A stretch of 64,000 nucleotides of DNA from Tilletia caries. Lineage: Eukaryota > Basidiomycota > Exobasidiomycetes > Tilletiales > Tilletiaceae. The notes below the pieces were generated by a model, which did not search any database, had not been told where the DNA came from, and saw only the letters and a list, made by a program, of their open reading frames with translations. The stretch is taken from contig JALUTQ010000007.1 of assembly GCA_032718865.1 (NCBI GenBank), positions 1,054,001-1,118,000 on the forward strand, read 5' to 3'. Made by a program: the position numbers and the translations under genes. Below are positions 46,406 through 57,982 of the stretch, one piece after another (within the stretch, counting starts at the first letter, position 1; each line of letters begins with the position of its first letter).

Positions 46406-49178
46406 ATGCGGGTTTCTCATCGAAGCCGTATCGCGCTCGCTGCCGCCGTGGCATTTTCCTTTACAGTATCAGCCGACCCTCTCCTGGACTTTGACCTCTC
46501 GCTATCCGGCCAATCGGTCCTGAACTTGGACTTCAACAAGGGTGCAACAATTGATCGAGCTGGACCCGCCGCTGCGCTGCGTTGCGACCTACTGGCTACC
46601 ATTTTCGCGTCTCTGTCGTCGCAGCTCATCAACAACACTTTCTCTGAGTACTATCCCGAAGGATCGAATCCTTCCCTCGAGTTGCTGGTGGCAAGATACC
46701 CAAACGGGACCCTACCCTCGAACTTCCTCTCAGACCTGTCAAAGACGTTGTCAGACGTAGGTCCGGACATCGACATCAGTGCCGATGACGGATACGGCAA
46801 AGCTGGAGGACGGGCAGGAAGACACGGCCCTCTCGGCTCGCTTCCAGCCTTCTGCCGATTTGGAGGCAACCTGCCCACGAGCAATATCACTGCGGTCCTC
46901 TTCGAAGTGTGGCTCCCGCTTGCAAGTAACCCTTCGATCCCGCTTGCAGCAGTGAATTCGACCGATTATCCGACCGACTCGACCCCAATCGAGCTCGATG
47001 CAGATGGCAAGATTCTCAAAGGACCTCCGTACCTCCTTCAGATGCAGGCTGATGGGATGCTGCCGCCTGTTCAAGGTCCCACATCGTCGAACAGCCCGAA
47101 TTCGTCGACCATGACCTCGAGCACAACGACGAAGTCGACAGGGTCGGTCAGTATTGTCTCATCGACTGTCAGCTCGTCAGCGGGTCCTACCCATACCGCC
47201 ACTTCGACTGTGTTACGTCGGAACATGCACATGCACTTGCACCATGAGGAACCGCATCTTCACAGAGGGTTGAAGAAGTCTCCATCGGGCAAGAATGGCA
47301 AAGCTCTTTCCGGCGATGAAGTATTTGGCACTCGCAAGTCATCTGACGGCTGGAACGGCCGACTTTTATACATCGGAAACGGAGGACAGCGTGGTTTTGT
47401 CCCCCTAACGGATCTCAAACAGGCGATGTCTCGACACCGCTTTGCTGTTGCTGGCTCCAACGCGGGCCATTTCTCCACCACTGGTGGCACGACGTGGGCA
47501 TTGGGCCCACAAGGTGCCGACGCGGCTCGTGACTGGTCCAATCGAGCTGTGCATGTTGCCCGACAGGCCAGTCTGGAGGTGATTGATCTGTTCTACGGAT
47601 CAACAGCGGGCACACGAGTCAAAGGAGACCCCAATCCGTCCAAGTTCAGCCCGGATCGCCTTCGCTCTTATTATTCTGGTTGCTCCGCTGGTGGAGCGCA
47701 GGGATTCGGTTCCGTTCAAAACTACCCTGAGGACTTCGACGGTGTCCTCGTCGGTGCCCCTGCCATCTACTTCAACAGGGTCAACCATGGTCAGATCCAC
47801 ACTCAAGGGGTATGTTTCCCAGCTTTTCTCATTCTGAACACCACGGCGACGCATGCCTGATATTGTACTGCTCTGTGTCCCTTTCACAGCGTCATCGAAA
47901 GAAAGTTGCCGGCGCTGGGTATTTCGACATCAATCTCCTCATCACCTCGGTCCGTGACCTCGTTTTTGGAGCAGTGCGACGCCCTTGACGGACTCAAGGA
48001 TGGTGTCATCAACGAAGCGTACACCTGCAAGCCAGACTTCGACCCTCTCCTGTGTGGGAGCACATCGAAGTGGGGGTCAAGATGCTGCGGCATGCTTCGA
48101 TTCGACACAGTGAGTTTGTGATGCACGCTCAAAGCTTTGTGCAGAGGAAGTCAACTGATTGCGTCGCTTCATCTCCCATTTCATTCAGGCTGGCAAATCT
48201 CAAGGAGCTGTTCCAGCCGACTATGTACAACAGCACCTTCATCTACGACCGCTACCTTCCTGGTCTCGATATCTCATCAGATTCACTCACCGGTGCGGCA
48301 GCCAAGGCGATTGGCTGGATCACCAACGCAGTTCTGCAGAACCAGACCGCTCCTGGCTTTGACGGATACAACGATGAGACGCTCGAAATCTTCCAGAAGG
48401 GCCAGGATCTCAATCTGGGGGGTTCGAACGTTGACAATCCGGTGAGTAGCACGTAGCGACCGGATTCGATGAGGACCAGCCAAAGCTTTCGTGTCCTGAC
48501 CGCTGTTCTTCAATATGCCCAGGACATTTCCGCCTTCCTGAATGGTGGCAAGCGCAAGCTAATCCATTACCACGGCCTTGGTGACCTCACCATCAGTCCA
48601 GCTGCCTCGATTCGCTATCACGACGAGGTCTCGTCTGCCGTCCAGGGCAAGACGTCTGGCCCCCTTTCCGACTCATACCGCCTTTTCTCCATTCCAGGCA
48701 TGACGCATTGTCGTAACGGGCCGGGTCCATTCCTTTTCGGTGCACCGACGCAGAACGACGCCGGAAATACCCCTCTCCGATGGGACACAGTGCGTAGTAC
48801 CTTCTGATGCTCTTCGCCCAAATTGTCGACTTTCCATGATTGACCTGCTTCATCCTCCCTCATCTTTCGCAGGAGCACGACATCATTCTCTCCCTGGTCG
48901 CCTGGACGGAGCGCGGGTTGCGATACGCGCCCGCATACCAAGTGGGCGCTTCGTACAACTCCCGAACACGGTTCATCCCGGGCAATCCCGCCCTCGATAC
49001 TGGCACGAGCTCGGGAGCGTCAGACGCAGCTGCACTTCCCACGGCGTTCTGGTCGCGCCAGTTTGGGCTGCGACACACTCGCAAGCTCTGCCCCTGGCCG
49101 CAGGTCGCAAAGTACACCGGTAGCGGCCCGACGGAGGGTGAAAATGCCTATCAATCGTTCAGCTGTCGCGAGCCGTGA
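46406..49178 (+). pseudogene. Tannase/feruloyl esterase copy 1, frame broken by two +1 indels
   Basis: Exons 46406-47809, 47890-48109, 48189-48441, 48523-48789, 48873-49178, matching copy 2. An N-terminal signal peptide (MRVSHRSRIALAAAVAFSFT, or from ATG 46385) predicts secretion. Nucleophile region YYSGCSAGGAQG, acid in YHGLGDLTISP, histidine in MTHCRNGPG: the tannase CS-D-HC arrangement. Tannases hydrolyse galloyl or feruloyl esters. Exon 2 is 220 nt instead of 218: T5 instead of T4 near 47,967 and G5 instead of G4 near 48,073. The first shift gives a stop within about 20 codons. A Ser/Thr-rich linker and His-rich stretch (NMHMHLHHEEPHLHRG) interrupt the catalytic fold. Pseudogene or consensus error. 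Confidence 0.75.
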
Positions 49179-50129
49179 ACGCTTTCAGACTTTCGGCTCT
49201 TTCTTTTACGCACATGGGCCTTTCTGTCACGTACATGGACCCAACTGAACCTTCATTTTTTCGACTCGACAGTCGACTGCTCCGGTACGCTACATACCTA
49301 CTCAAGGAACGATCGTCATCTAGAGTGCCAGCAACGATATGGACGTTCTCTGCCTTCCTTTCTGATCGTCTGATCAGGAGCGCCCAGCAAGAATGTCCCA
49401 GATTGTCCCATATGCACATGGTTACATACGGTGAGGTACGAGGCACGACTGGCGTTGACACAAGCGAGTAGTAGCTCATCTCTCCCTCACATGCAGCAGG
49501 CGCCATTGAGCTGCCCTTGACAACCCGTCTTTACGTGCCCCTCTCCGCGGCCTTCGGGAATTGACATTCTTTCTGTTTGTTTGTCGCCCTTTAGATCGAG
49601 CTCCGACATGTTGGCCCTAACACGGCAACAGGACGTCCATTGTGCAAGAAGGGCCATTTCGGCGTGATCAACACCGTCCTCGTCCCTTTGCTGACCTTTG
49701 CTGCCACAACCCGACCCTACGTATCAGGAATCACGTTCGTGGATTACGGGCAACGAGGCGGTAATGAATGAGGCATGAGGTCGCAAAATGAGAAGGCAAC
49801 GGCCGCGGCGAGAGTCCAGGCCCTGTTCAGTTGCGAGCCCTATATGAGCGCCTGTTCAGGGCGCGCGCCCGCAAGAAAGCGTACATTATAAAGAGCGGAT
49901 TCTGATCGCCCTTTCTTTATTCTTTTGCTCACTCGTACACCTTGACTGCTGAAGCTTTCTCCCTTCACTTGCGCCTCTCCTTTTCCACTTCCACTTCCCC
50001 ATCACCTGAACCTCCCTGGTCGTGCCTAGACGCAGGACAGGCCTAGGGTCTCTCCCACTCCTTAACCCCTTCAGCCACATTCGTTTTCTCTTTGCTTCGC
50101 CTCGTCTCCGATCCCATCCCAGGAAGAAG
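49179..50129. promoter_or_regulatory. Intergenic between the tannase copies
   Basis: No gene recognised. AT-richer 3' flank of copy 1, then a pyrimidine-rich leader with TATATGAG and TTATAAAG near 49,840-49,895 that could be promoter elements of copy 2. Confidence 0.4.
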
Positions 50130-52776
50130 ATGCGCCTATCACTGTCACTACTCCTTGCGGCGGCCGCACTGACGTACTCGTCCGCGGCTTCTCCCCCAAA
50201 CCCTGTTCCACCTGTCGCCCCAACAACTCCAAGCCAGTCTACCGGCATCGAGCGTGCAGGTCCCGAAGCTCAAAAGCAATGCGCATGGCTCGCCGCCAAC
50301 TTCGCCTCGAAATCTTCTCAGCCCATCAACAACACGTTCACGGAATACTATCCTGAGGGATCGAACCCGTCCCTCGAGCTCCTGGTGGCGCGATACCCGG
50401 AAGGAACGCTGCCTTCTAACTTCCTGCCGGACTTGCAGCAGACGCTCTCCAGCTCTGGCCCTGATATCGACATCAGTGCCGACGGAGGCTATGGCAAGGC
50501 TGGGGGACGCACAGGAAGCCACGGTCCCCTCGGCTCGCTTCCAGCCTTCTGCCGCTTTGGCGGTAACCTCCCTACGAGCGCTCTCACCGCAGTCTTCTTC
50601 GAAGTCTGGCTCCCGCTCGCTAGTGACCCTTCGATCCCGCTCGCTGCGCTCAATTCGTCCGATTATCCAACTGACTCGACCCCGATCGTTCTAGGTACCG
50701 ATGGAACGATTGTCAAAGGACCGCCTTCCCTCCTTCACCAGCAAAGTGGCGGGACACTGTCTGCTGCTCAAAGCTCTACTCCAGCAACAATCGGCACCGC
50801 ATCAGCCCCCTTGCTCTCTGTTCATGCCGCAGCGCCTGATAATCTCAAACCCGTTCCTCGCACACCCATATCTCGACGACTCCTCAAACATTATAAAAGA
50901 CACAAGGTCCATAACCACAAACATCACAAACATCACAAACATCACAAACAACACAGGGACCATCACTCTGCCGAAGGAATCTCCGGAGACGATGTCTTTG
51001 GAACGGCCCCGGACTTTGATGGTTGGAACGGCCGGCTTTTGTTCATCGGAAACGGAGGACAGCGTGGCTTCGTTCCCCTGACAGATCTCAAGCAGGCAAT
51101 GTCTCGACACCGCTTTGCTGTTGCTGGTTCCAACGCGGGCCACTTCTCCGCCCCTGCTGACACGAAGTGGGCATTGGGCCCCCAAGGTGCCGATGCGGCT
51201 CGTGACTGGTCCAGTCGAGCTGTGCATGTTGCCCGACAGGCCAGTCTGGAGGTGATTGATCTGTTCTACGGATCAACAGCGGGCACACGAGTCAAAGGAG
51301 ACCCCAATCCGTCCAAGTTCAGCCCGGATCGCCTTCGCTCTTATTATTCTGGTTGCTCCGCTGGTGGAGCGCAGGGATTCGGTTCCGTTCAAAACTACCC
51401 TGAGGACTTCGACGGTGTCCTCGTCGGTGCCCCTGCCATCTACTTCAACAGGGTCAACCATGGTCAGATCCACACTCAAGGGGTATGTTTCCCAGCTTTT
51501 CTCATTCTGAACACCACGGCGACGCATGCCTGATATTGTACTGCTCTGTGTCCCTTTCACAGCGTCATCGAAAGAAAGTTGCCGGCGCTGGGTATTTCGA
51601 CATCAATCTCCTCATCACCTCGGTCCGTGACCTCGTTTTGGAGCAGTGCGACGCCCTTGACGGACTCAAGGATGGTGTCATCAACGAAGCGTACACCTGC
51701 AAGCCAGACTTCGACCCTCTCCTGTGTGGGAGCACATCGAAGTGGGGTCAAGATGCTGCGGCATGCTTCGATTCGACACAGTGAGTTTGTGATGCACGCT
51801 CAAAGCTTTGTGCAGAGGAAGTCAACTGATTGCGTCGCTTCATCTCCCATTTCATTCAGGCTGGCAAATCTCAAGGAGCTGTTCCAGCCGACTATGTACA
51901 ACAGCACCTTCATCTACGACCGCTACCTTCCTGGTCTCGATATCTCATCAGATTCACTCACCGGTGCGGCAGCCAAGGCGATTGGCTGGATCACCAACGC
52001 AGTTCTGCAGAACCAGACCGCTCCTGGCTTTGACGGATACAACGATGAGACGCTCGAAATCTTCCAGAAGGGCCAGGATCTCAATCTGGGGGGTTCGAAC
52101 GTTGACAATCCGGTGAGTAGCACGTAGCGACCGGATTCGATGAGGACCAGCCAAAGCTTTCGTGTCCTGACCGCTGTTCTTCAATATGCCCAGGACATTT
52201 CCGCCTTCCTGAATGGCGGCAAGCGCAAGCTAATCCACTACCACGGCCTTGGTGACCTCACCATCAGTCCAGCTGCCTCGATTCGCTATCACGACGAGGT
52301 CTCGTCTGCCGTCCAGGGCAAGACGTCTGGCCCTCTTTCCGACTCATACCGCCTTTTCTCTATCCCAGGGATGGGCCATTGTCGTAACGGGCCGGGTCCG
52401 TTCCTTTTCGGTGCACCGACGCAGAGAGATGCTGGAAATACTCCTCTCCAATGGGACACGGTTCGTAGTCGGAATTGATGTTTCCTCAATTGCTATTTGA
52501 CGTTGACCTATCATCTTCCTGTCTCCACAGAAACACGACATCCTGCTGTCCCTGGTCGGATGGACAGAAGGGAAGTGGGACCCCTCGTACCAGGTTGGAG
52601 CAGCTTATAACTCTCAGACGAGCCCCAAAGCGAACAACTTCACGACGTGGTCGCGCCAGTACGGCTTGCGACACACTCGCAAGCTCTGCCCTTGGCCGCA
52701 GGTTGCGCACTACGACGGCCATGGCCCAACGGACGGGCCGGACGCGTTCCAGTCTTTTGTTTGCCAGGACCCCTGA
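50130..52776 (+). CDS. Secreted tannase/feruloyl esterase, copy 2 (intact)
   Basis: Exons 50130-51482, 51563-51780, 51860-52112, 52194-52460, 52531-52776; 778 aa with all phases consistent. Start chosen at MRLSLSLLLAAAALTYSSAA, a clear signal peptide, in preference to an in-frame ATG 36 codons upstream. Catalytic features: YYSGCSAGGAQG (Ser nucleophile with adjacent Cys), HGLGDLTISP (Asp), GMGHCRNGPG (His plus Cys), giving the CS-D-HC disulfide-linked triad of the tannase family. CDALDGLKDGVI and LCPWPQ are also typical. A tandem His-Lys insert (NHKHHKHHKHHKQHRDHH) sits before the catalytic core. Likely extracellular cleavage of plant phenolic esters. It lies 3.67 kb downstream of copy 1. Confidence 0.88.
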
Positions 52777-53258
52777 GCCTGATGCCTGATGACCCAAGGA
52801 GCCCTCTCTCTTTGTTGAAAGAGTATGCTCCGCGTCGTCCTCTATGCCACTTCTCTGCCCCTCCACTTTGCTTCTGTCATTCTCATCTCCACGACTACAT
52901 ATACATCGTCGATCTCTATCCTTTCAGCCACAGTCTTTACATACTCTTCACTCGCTTTTCTATCTGAATCATTCAATGCAGTCTTCGCTGCTTCAAATTC
53001 CTGATCTCCATCGCGACGGAAAGAGAAAAGTTCGTGAATGAGTTTGCGACCGATGCATATGGGAACAGATGGGGAGATGTTGAACAGGACAGGGAGTGGA
53101 CCACGATTAAGAGAAGAGGTGAAGATAGGCGTTTCAGCGACCGGGCAGAGGAAAAAAGGGTATGGAAATGAGTTCGTAAGGACGGGGCGATCCTAAGTCT
53201 TCGCAATCGTGCACCGTTGCTCGCTCCTGGATGAGCAAGTTGATATGGAGATGCGGTC
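52777..53258. other. Convergent 3' region
   Basis: Between tannase 2 (+) and MOB1 (-). T-rich then A-rich, as for two facing 3' UTRs. Nothing else seen. Confidence 0.45.
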
Positions 53259-54610
53259 TTAGTTCTCGGCGAGGATGGCATCATTGAGCTCTGCGAGGGG
53301 TGCGAGCTCGCGTGGATCGATGAGCTTGAACTCGGAGACGAAGAGCAGGAAATGCCGGTAAGAAGTGTTGAGGTGTGCTGTTTGGGAAGTCGCCAATTCA
53401 AGTTCAGCTCATAGTTCAGGAAAGCTGAGAGGAAGGTTGATGGCCAGTCGGAGTACTCACCTTCGATGCTAAGTGCGCAGATCTGAGCAAAGTGGTGATT
53501 GTAAATGTGCGCATACACTCGGAAAAGCCTTCGTAGAATGGACATGATGGTGGAGCGGAAGTTGTCCGAGAATGGGACGCCTGTGTGCAAGGATTGATTC
53601 AAAGGGTGTTAGCGCACTCCTATGATATGAATGGGAGGAATATTCCATAAAGCCCTCACCAATCTTGCTCGGAAAGACAGCCTCATCGTCGAGCTGGGCT
53701 TGGACCCAGTTCATGAGGTGATCTACGTATTCTGGTGCTGACATCTTGGTAGGCTTCTTGAACTGGGCCGAAGATGGGTCCTGCCATTGATATTCGAATC
53801 GAGGCCCGGCGCACATGATTGGACACTGGAGGAAAGTGAAAGAGGAATGTCCGCATGTTAGCTTCGACGACGAGGCAGTTTGCTTTCCCGGGGTAGATGA
53901 CGCACTTCTGCTTGTGTGCACTATCAAAGCAACGATCAAGGAAAAACGTCAATCAGATGGGCTCAAGCGGTGGTGGAAGAGACTGCCGCACGCAAAACTC
54001 ACAAATTCTGTAATTGTGCCGTACAACATGTTCAAGTGATTGAAGAAGTCGACAGCTGTTGCGTAGAGGACGCGCCCCGCAGTCAGCAAACATTGTGAGC
54101 TGAAGCGGTAATGAGCTCATGCCAAGGACGTACTGTTCACTGCCAGCCATTCATTCAGGTCTTCGCCCTCCGGCAGAATGACTGCCAACCGCAGATTTCC
54201 GCTTCCGAGTGTCGCTTCTGCATACCGCTTGAGTTGACTGGGCGAGGAAGCAGAGATGCGCATTGCGTCAGTGAAGGATACACCCTGTCAGCAGGCCTTC
54301 GGTTCGACCGCGCCGAGCATGTAGGCTTCGCAAGGGCTGACGAGGATTCAGGCATCAGGACAACTCACTATTGCTTCGTTCCTTCGGCAATGTTGCGCTT
54401 GGGCTTGAAAGTTCGGGTCTTGGAGAGGCTGATGAGCGCATTGGCCGATGGCGAGACGGCGACGCCGTTGCCGTGACGAGGAGAGAGGGGTTCGAGGGTG
54501 TCAGCAGTCGGCATCTCCGCTTCTGGCCTGGGGTGGAGGAAGGTGGTGGTGGTATAGAGAGAGGGAGAGAGTCTGAGAGAGAGAGGAACTCACCCAAAGA
54601 AGGAGGACAT
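53259..54610 (-). CDS. MOB1: MOB kinase activator
   Basis: Eight exons (minus): 54610-54594, 54527-54369, 54237-54134, 54055-54003, 53920-53906, 53825-53660, 53580-53461, 53377-53259; 250 aa, sum exactly in frame. Mob1 hallmarks: MSSFFG start, [70 protein letters not shown] and [16 protein letters not shown]. The zinc site is two Cys in FCTQAECP and two His in AHIYNHHF; the first Cys is encoded by a 15-nt exon. Mob1 activates NDR/LATS-type kinases in mitotic exit, septation and morphogenesis. The N-terminal insert ([18 protein letters not shown]) makes it about 35 residues longer than the animal protein. First exon is only 17 coding nt. Confidence 0.93.
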
Positions 54611-55269
54611 CGTTGGCAGAGCGTGGTTAGCGGCTAGTTATATATGTCCGTATTCTCAGCTATGACTATATGACTTGTTAAGATCAGGTCGAGATGCGAT
54701 GCGAGAGGCTTGAGTGTTGGTCTCGAGCATCCGCGCGCCGTAAACACGCTCCTATTCCGCTGGGCTAGCAACGCGTCCGCTGTGGTCGACGCGCGCTTTG
54801 AACTTCTCGGCCGAGAGAAAACAAATGACTCACTAAATGAAAGTAAACCTTAGCCCAACTCACAAAAACCTGACATCCTTGACTTCAGCCAGCTGAGTAA
54901 AGTGACTAAGTGTAAAGTGAGTACCTTGCTTGCCCGCTTGGTTGACTGCTCTGCTCTCCAGCTTATTCGTGGCCTCCGCCAGGCGTGGGAAATTGGACGA
55001 TTGCTACTCGTGTACTCGATCGGCGACTTTGTGCTTCCTTCGGACGGAGTGATCATCGCAGTCCTAATACCGACCTGTGAGATGCCAGGCTCGACTCGAG
55101 ATGGGATCGTACCGGCGAGGCAGGCGTCGAAGCCACTCGCGAGTAAACAGGCTGCGATTATCCTGCCGAAGATGACGGATCTCGCTTTGGAATGTGAGTC
55201 TCGCATGGGGAGCGTGAAGCCTGCAGAGCCAATTTCGTTCGAACCGTTTTCTTTCCGATATACACAGGG
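54611..55269. promoter_or_regulatory. Divergent promoter region, MOB1 / decarboxylase
   Basis: 659 bp between start codons. A TATATATG run near 54,640 lies upstream of MOB1. TACACAG at 55,261-55,267, just before the decarboxylase ATG, could be an acceptor for an untranslated or short coding first exon that I could not define. Confidence 0.4.
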
Positions 55270-57181
55270 ATGCGGCATGGCGAGGCTGGCGGACTCGTCG
55301 TCGAGGAGCATACGCCTGCGGAACTCCAGGAGCTACTGAATGTCTCCTTTCCACGCGGTGATGAGGCTTCAGTCAGCGAAGGTTTTGCTCCTCAAAGAAA
55401 CGGAAATGACAACGGGGATGCGGATCAGGGCATCGACCGCGTCCTCTCCGCCACTAGAACAATCTTGCGGTATTCTGTCAACCACTGGACGGAAGGACGT
55501 TTTGCTGCCAAACTGTACTCCTCCACTGATGCAGCGGGACTGGCTACCGAATTGCTCCTCGCAACCCTCAATGCGAATGCTCACGTCTACTCCGCCGCTC
55601 CTGCGCTCAGCGTCATCGAGGTTGCCACGGTGCGAAAGCTCAACGACCTCATCGGATTTGGGCCGGTACGTTCTCTCTCGCTTTACTGAAAAATGTATAG
55701 TGCTCTCACATGCCTTTTCAACCAGGAGAGCAGCGGTCTGACGATGCCTGGAGGCAGTGCTTCCAACAGACTCTCCTTGACAACCGCCCTCAACTACTTC
55801 TTTCCTAGCCTTCGGCAGGAAGGCATAGCCTCCCTACCCCAGCCGCCCGTCATCCTCACCTCGGAGCACTCCCATTACTCTGTCGAGCAGGCTGCGATAT
55901 CGGCAGGAATCGGTCTCTGTAATGTCTGGAAGGTCGCAACGGACGATGTCGGGCGCATGGACGTGCGAGATCTGCAACAACGCCTTGACGAATGTGTCAA
56001 AGCGGGTAAACGACCGTTTTATATCAACGCAACGTCCGGGACGACTGTCACTGTAGGTTTCTTCATTTTCCTGCTTGAAGATACAGCCCGCTTCACTTTT
56101 TTCCTCCTGCTGAATTCCCCCACTTTCGTCGTCGTGGCAGGGTTGTTTTGATGACATTCGTGCCATCAGCGCGGTCGCCAAGTCTTACAACTGCTGGGTC
56201 CACGTCGACGGCTCATGGGGTGGAAGCGTCATGTTCTCTTCCAAATACAGAATGCTGCTCGATGGCATCGAACAGGTGAGCGCTGCCCGTGCCTCATTCG
56301 CGATGGATGCGAACGGATCAGCTCTGATCCCATGATTCCTGCAGGCACACTCGATGACAGTGAATCCTCACAAGGGCCTTCGAGTGCCTCTCCAATGCTC
56401 GTTCCTCCTCGTACGTGATCGCAAGCTTCTCAGCGCCAACGTGGTCGACGGGGATTACCTCTTTCACGAGGGTCAACAGTACGACATAGGCGCTACGACG
56501 ACATTCTGTGGGAGGAGAAGCGAGGCGCTGAAATTGTATATGGCATGGCAGATGCATGGATCAAGTGTGAGTCCTCGGTCAATCTGGCCTTGAGCATGTG
56601 CGGAAACCACTCTGATCTTTCTTTGACCTTGCACACGAACAGGGTTTAGCACAAATGATAGGTGAGGAAGCGATCGAAGAGCGAACCACCTAATGTTGAC
56701 TGGTCGCTCACTCCCTACTTTGGCTTGTATCCATACAGACGATGCGTTAGACAGCGGTCGAGTGATACGGCAAAAGATTCGAGAGCATCCCAATCTGCAG
56801 CTTATCTTACCAAAGGGCGAGAACATACCGGCATACAGCGTATGCTTCCGCTTCTGCTCAACTCGTGCTGCGAAGACACCTTCGCCCCGACTCATGGTCC
56901 GTCCCATTCACGCCGAAGTTTCGAAGCGCGGACACGTCATGGTAGACTTTGCGCCCATCCGAGTTCGAGCTCGCGCGGTACTTCCTCCGAGTGGAGAGGA
57001 GGTTGGATTCTCACGCAGCGAATCCGACGGTCAGACCTCGGAACTTCATCACGACGACGCGGACGAGAACGGTTTCATTGGCGAGGTCTTTCGGCTGCCC
57101 CTCCATCCGTACGGACTGTCGGCGGGTCTGCTCATACTGGAAGAGATCGTCAAAGTCGGTTCCGATCTATTTGGCGCTTAG
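55270..57181 (+). CDS. PLP-dependent amino-acid decarboxylase, group II
   Basis: Exons 55270-55665, 55726-56052, 56141-56275, 56345-56566, 56643-56661 (19 nt), 56739-57181; 513 aa. Fold-type I decarboxylase features: NHWTEGRFAAKLYSSTDAAG and NANAHVYSAAPALSVIE near the N terminus, MPGGSASNRLSL, YINATSGTTVTGCFDDI, the Asp-containing CWVHVDGSWGG that holds the pyridine nitrogen, and the Schiff-base lysine in MTVNPHKGLRVPLQCSFLLV. The family is glutamate/cysteine-sulfinate decarboxylase-like; the substrate cannot be set from sequence alone. C-terminal VCFRFCSTR and a long acidic insert (SRSESDGQTSELHHDDADEN) are diverged. The true start may lie in an upstream exon. Confidence 0.85.
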
Positions 57182-57982
57182 CAGTGTACATAGATGCCCA
57201 CGAACGCATGGAACGTCCATTGATTTGCCGCGGTCCGGCGGCAGAGAGGCACAGCTGAATGATCTGACTTCCGAGGGAATCAAGCAAGCAGCGGAGGAAA
57301 GGCAACTGGGAAAGGAGTCTGATTGAAGAGTTGAGAAGAAGGGTTATCGAGCGAAAAATGGTTGAAGTGAAGTTCAGAGAACAAGTGGGGAGAAAAGGTA
57401 TCATCGTGGCTTGCACAAAGGAGAAGGAGAAGGAAACACATGAAGAAAGGTGATGAAGAGGCGAGAGCACAGAAGAAATGTGAAGGAGAAAAAGGAGGAC
57501 GAAAGCGGAGGGAAGAACTCAAGGGGGCGCACACCGTACACAGAATGGACAAGGGAAGGGGATGCAAGAGGCGAAAGTGAGAAGACCGTGAAGGTGAGAA
57601 CGGAAAGAGAGGAATCGTAGAGCATGAAGGCGATGGGAAAGTCAAAAGGGGAGGGAAGGAAGAGACATGGGCGGGCGTGGCGCCGTGCTTGCGCCTCTGT
57701 GTGGCAGCTTTTGTGGTGTTTTTGACGTACGAGAGAGGTGTCACCAGATCGCAAGACTTGTAGGATGGATGGGAGGGGGCCTGGTTTCAGGATCGTGTTG
57801 TACCCTTCAACCCTTTGCCGTAATTGCAACATTGTACATCGGTGTGCTGAGACCGAAAAGTGAGTCGATGCTTGGTAAAGAGACGAAGGAGACGCATTGA
57901 AAGGGGTTGAGGGGGGAAAAGGGCTATGCACGAAATGTCGAGTAGTGTTGGCGCCCTGAAATTTTCTCGCAGGTCAAGCTCG
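57182..57982. other. Convergent 3' region
   Basis: Between the decarboxylase (+) and MRN1 (-). Strongly purine-rich on the plus strand, pyrimidine-rich on the minus strand as in the 3' UTR of MRN1. No gene seen. Confidence 0.45.
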
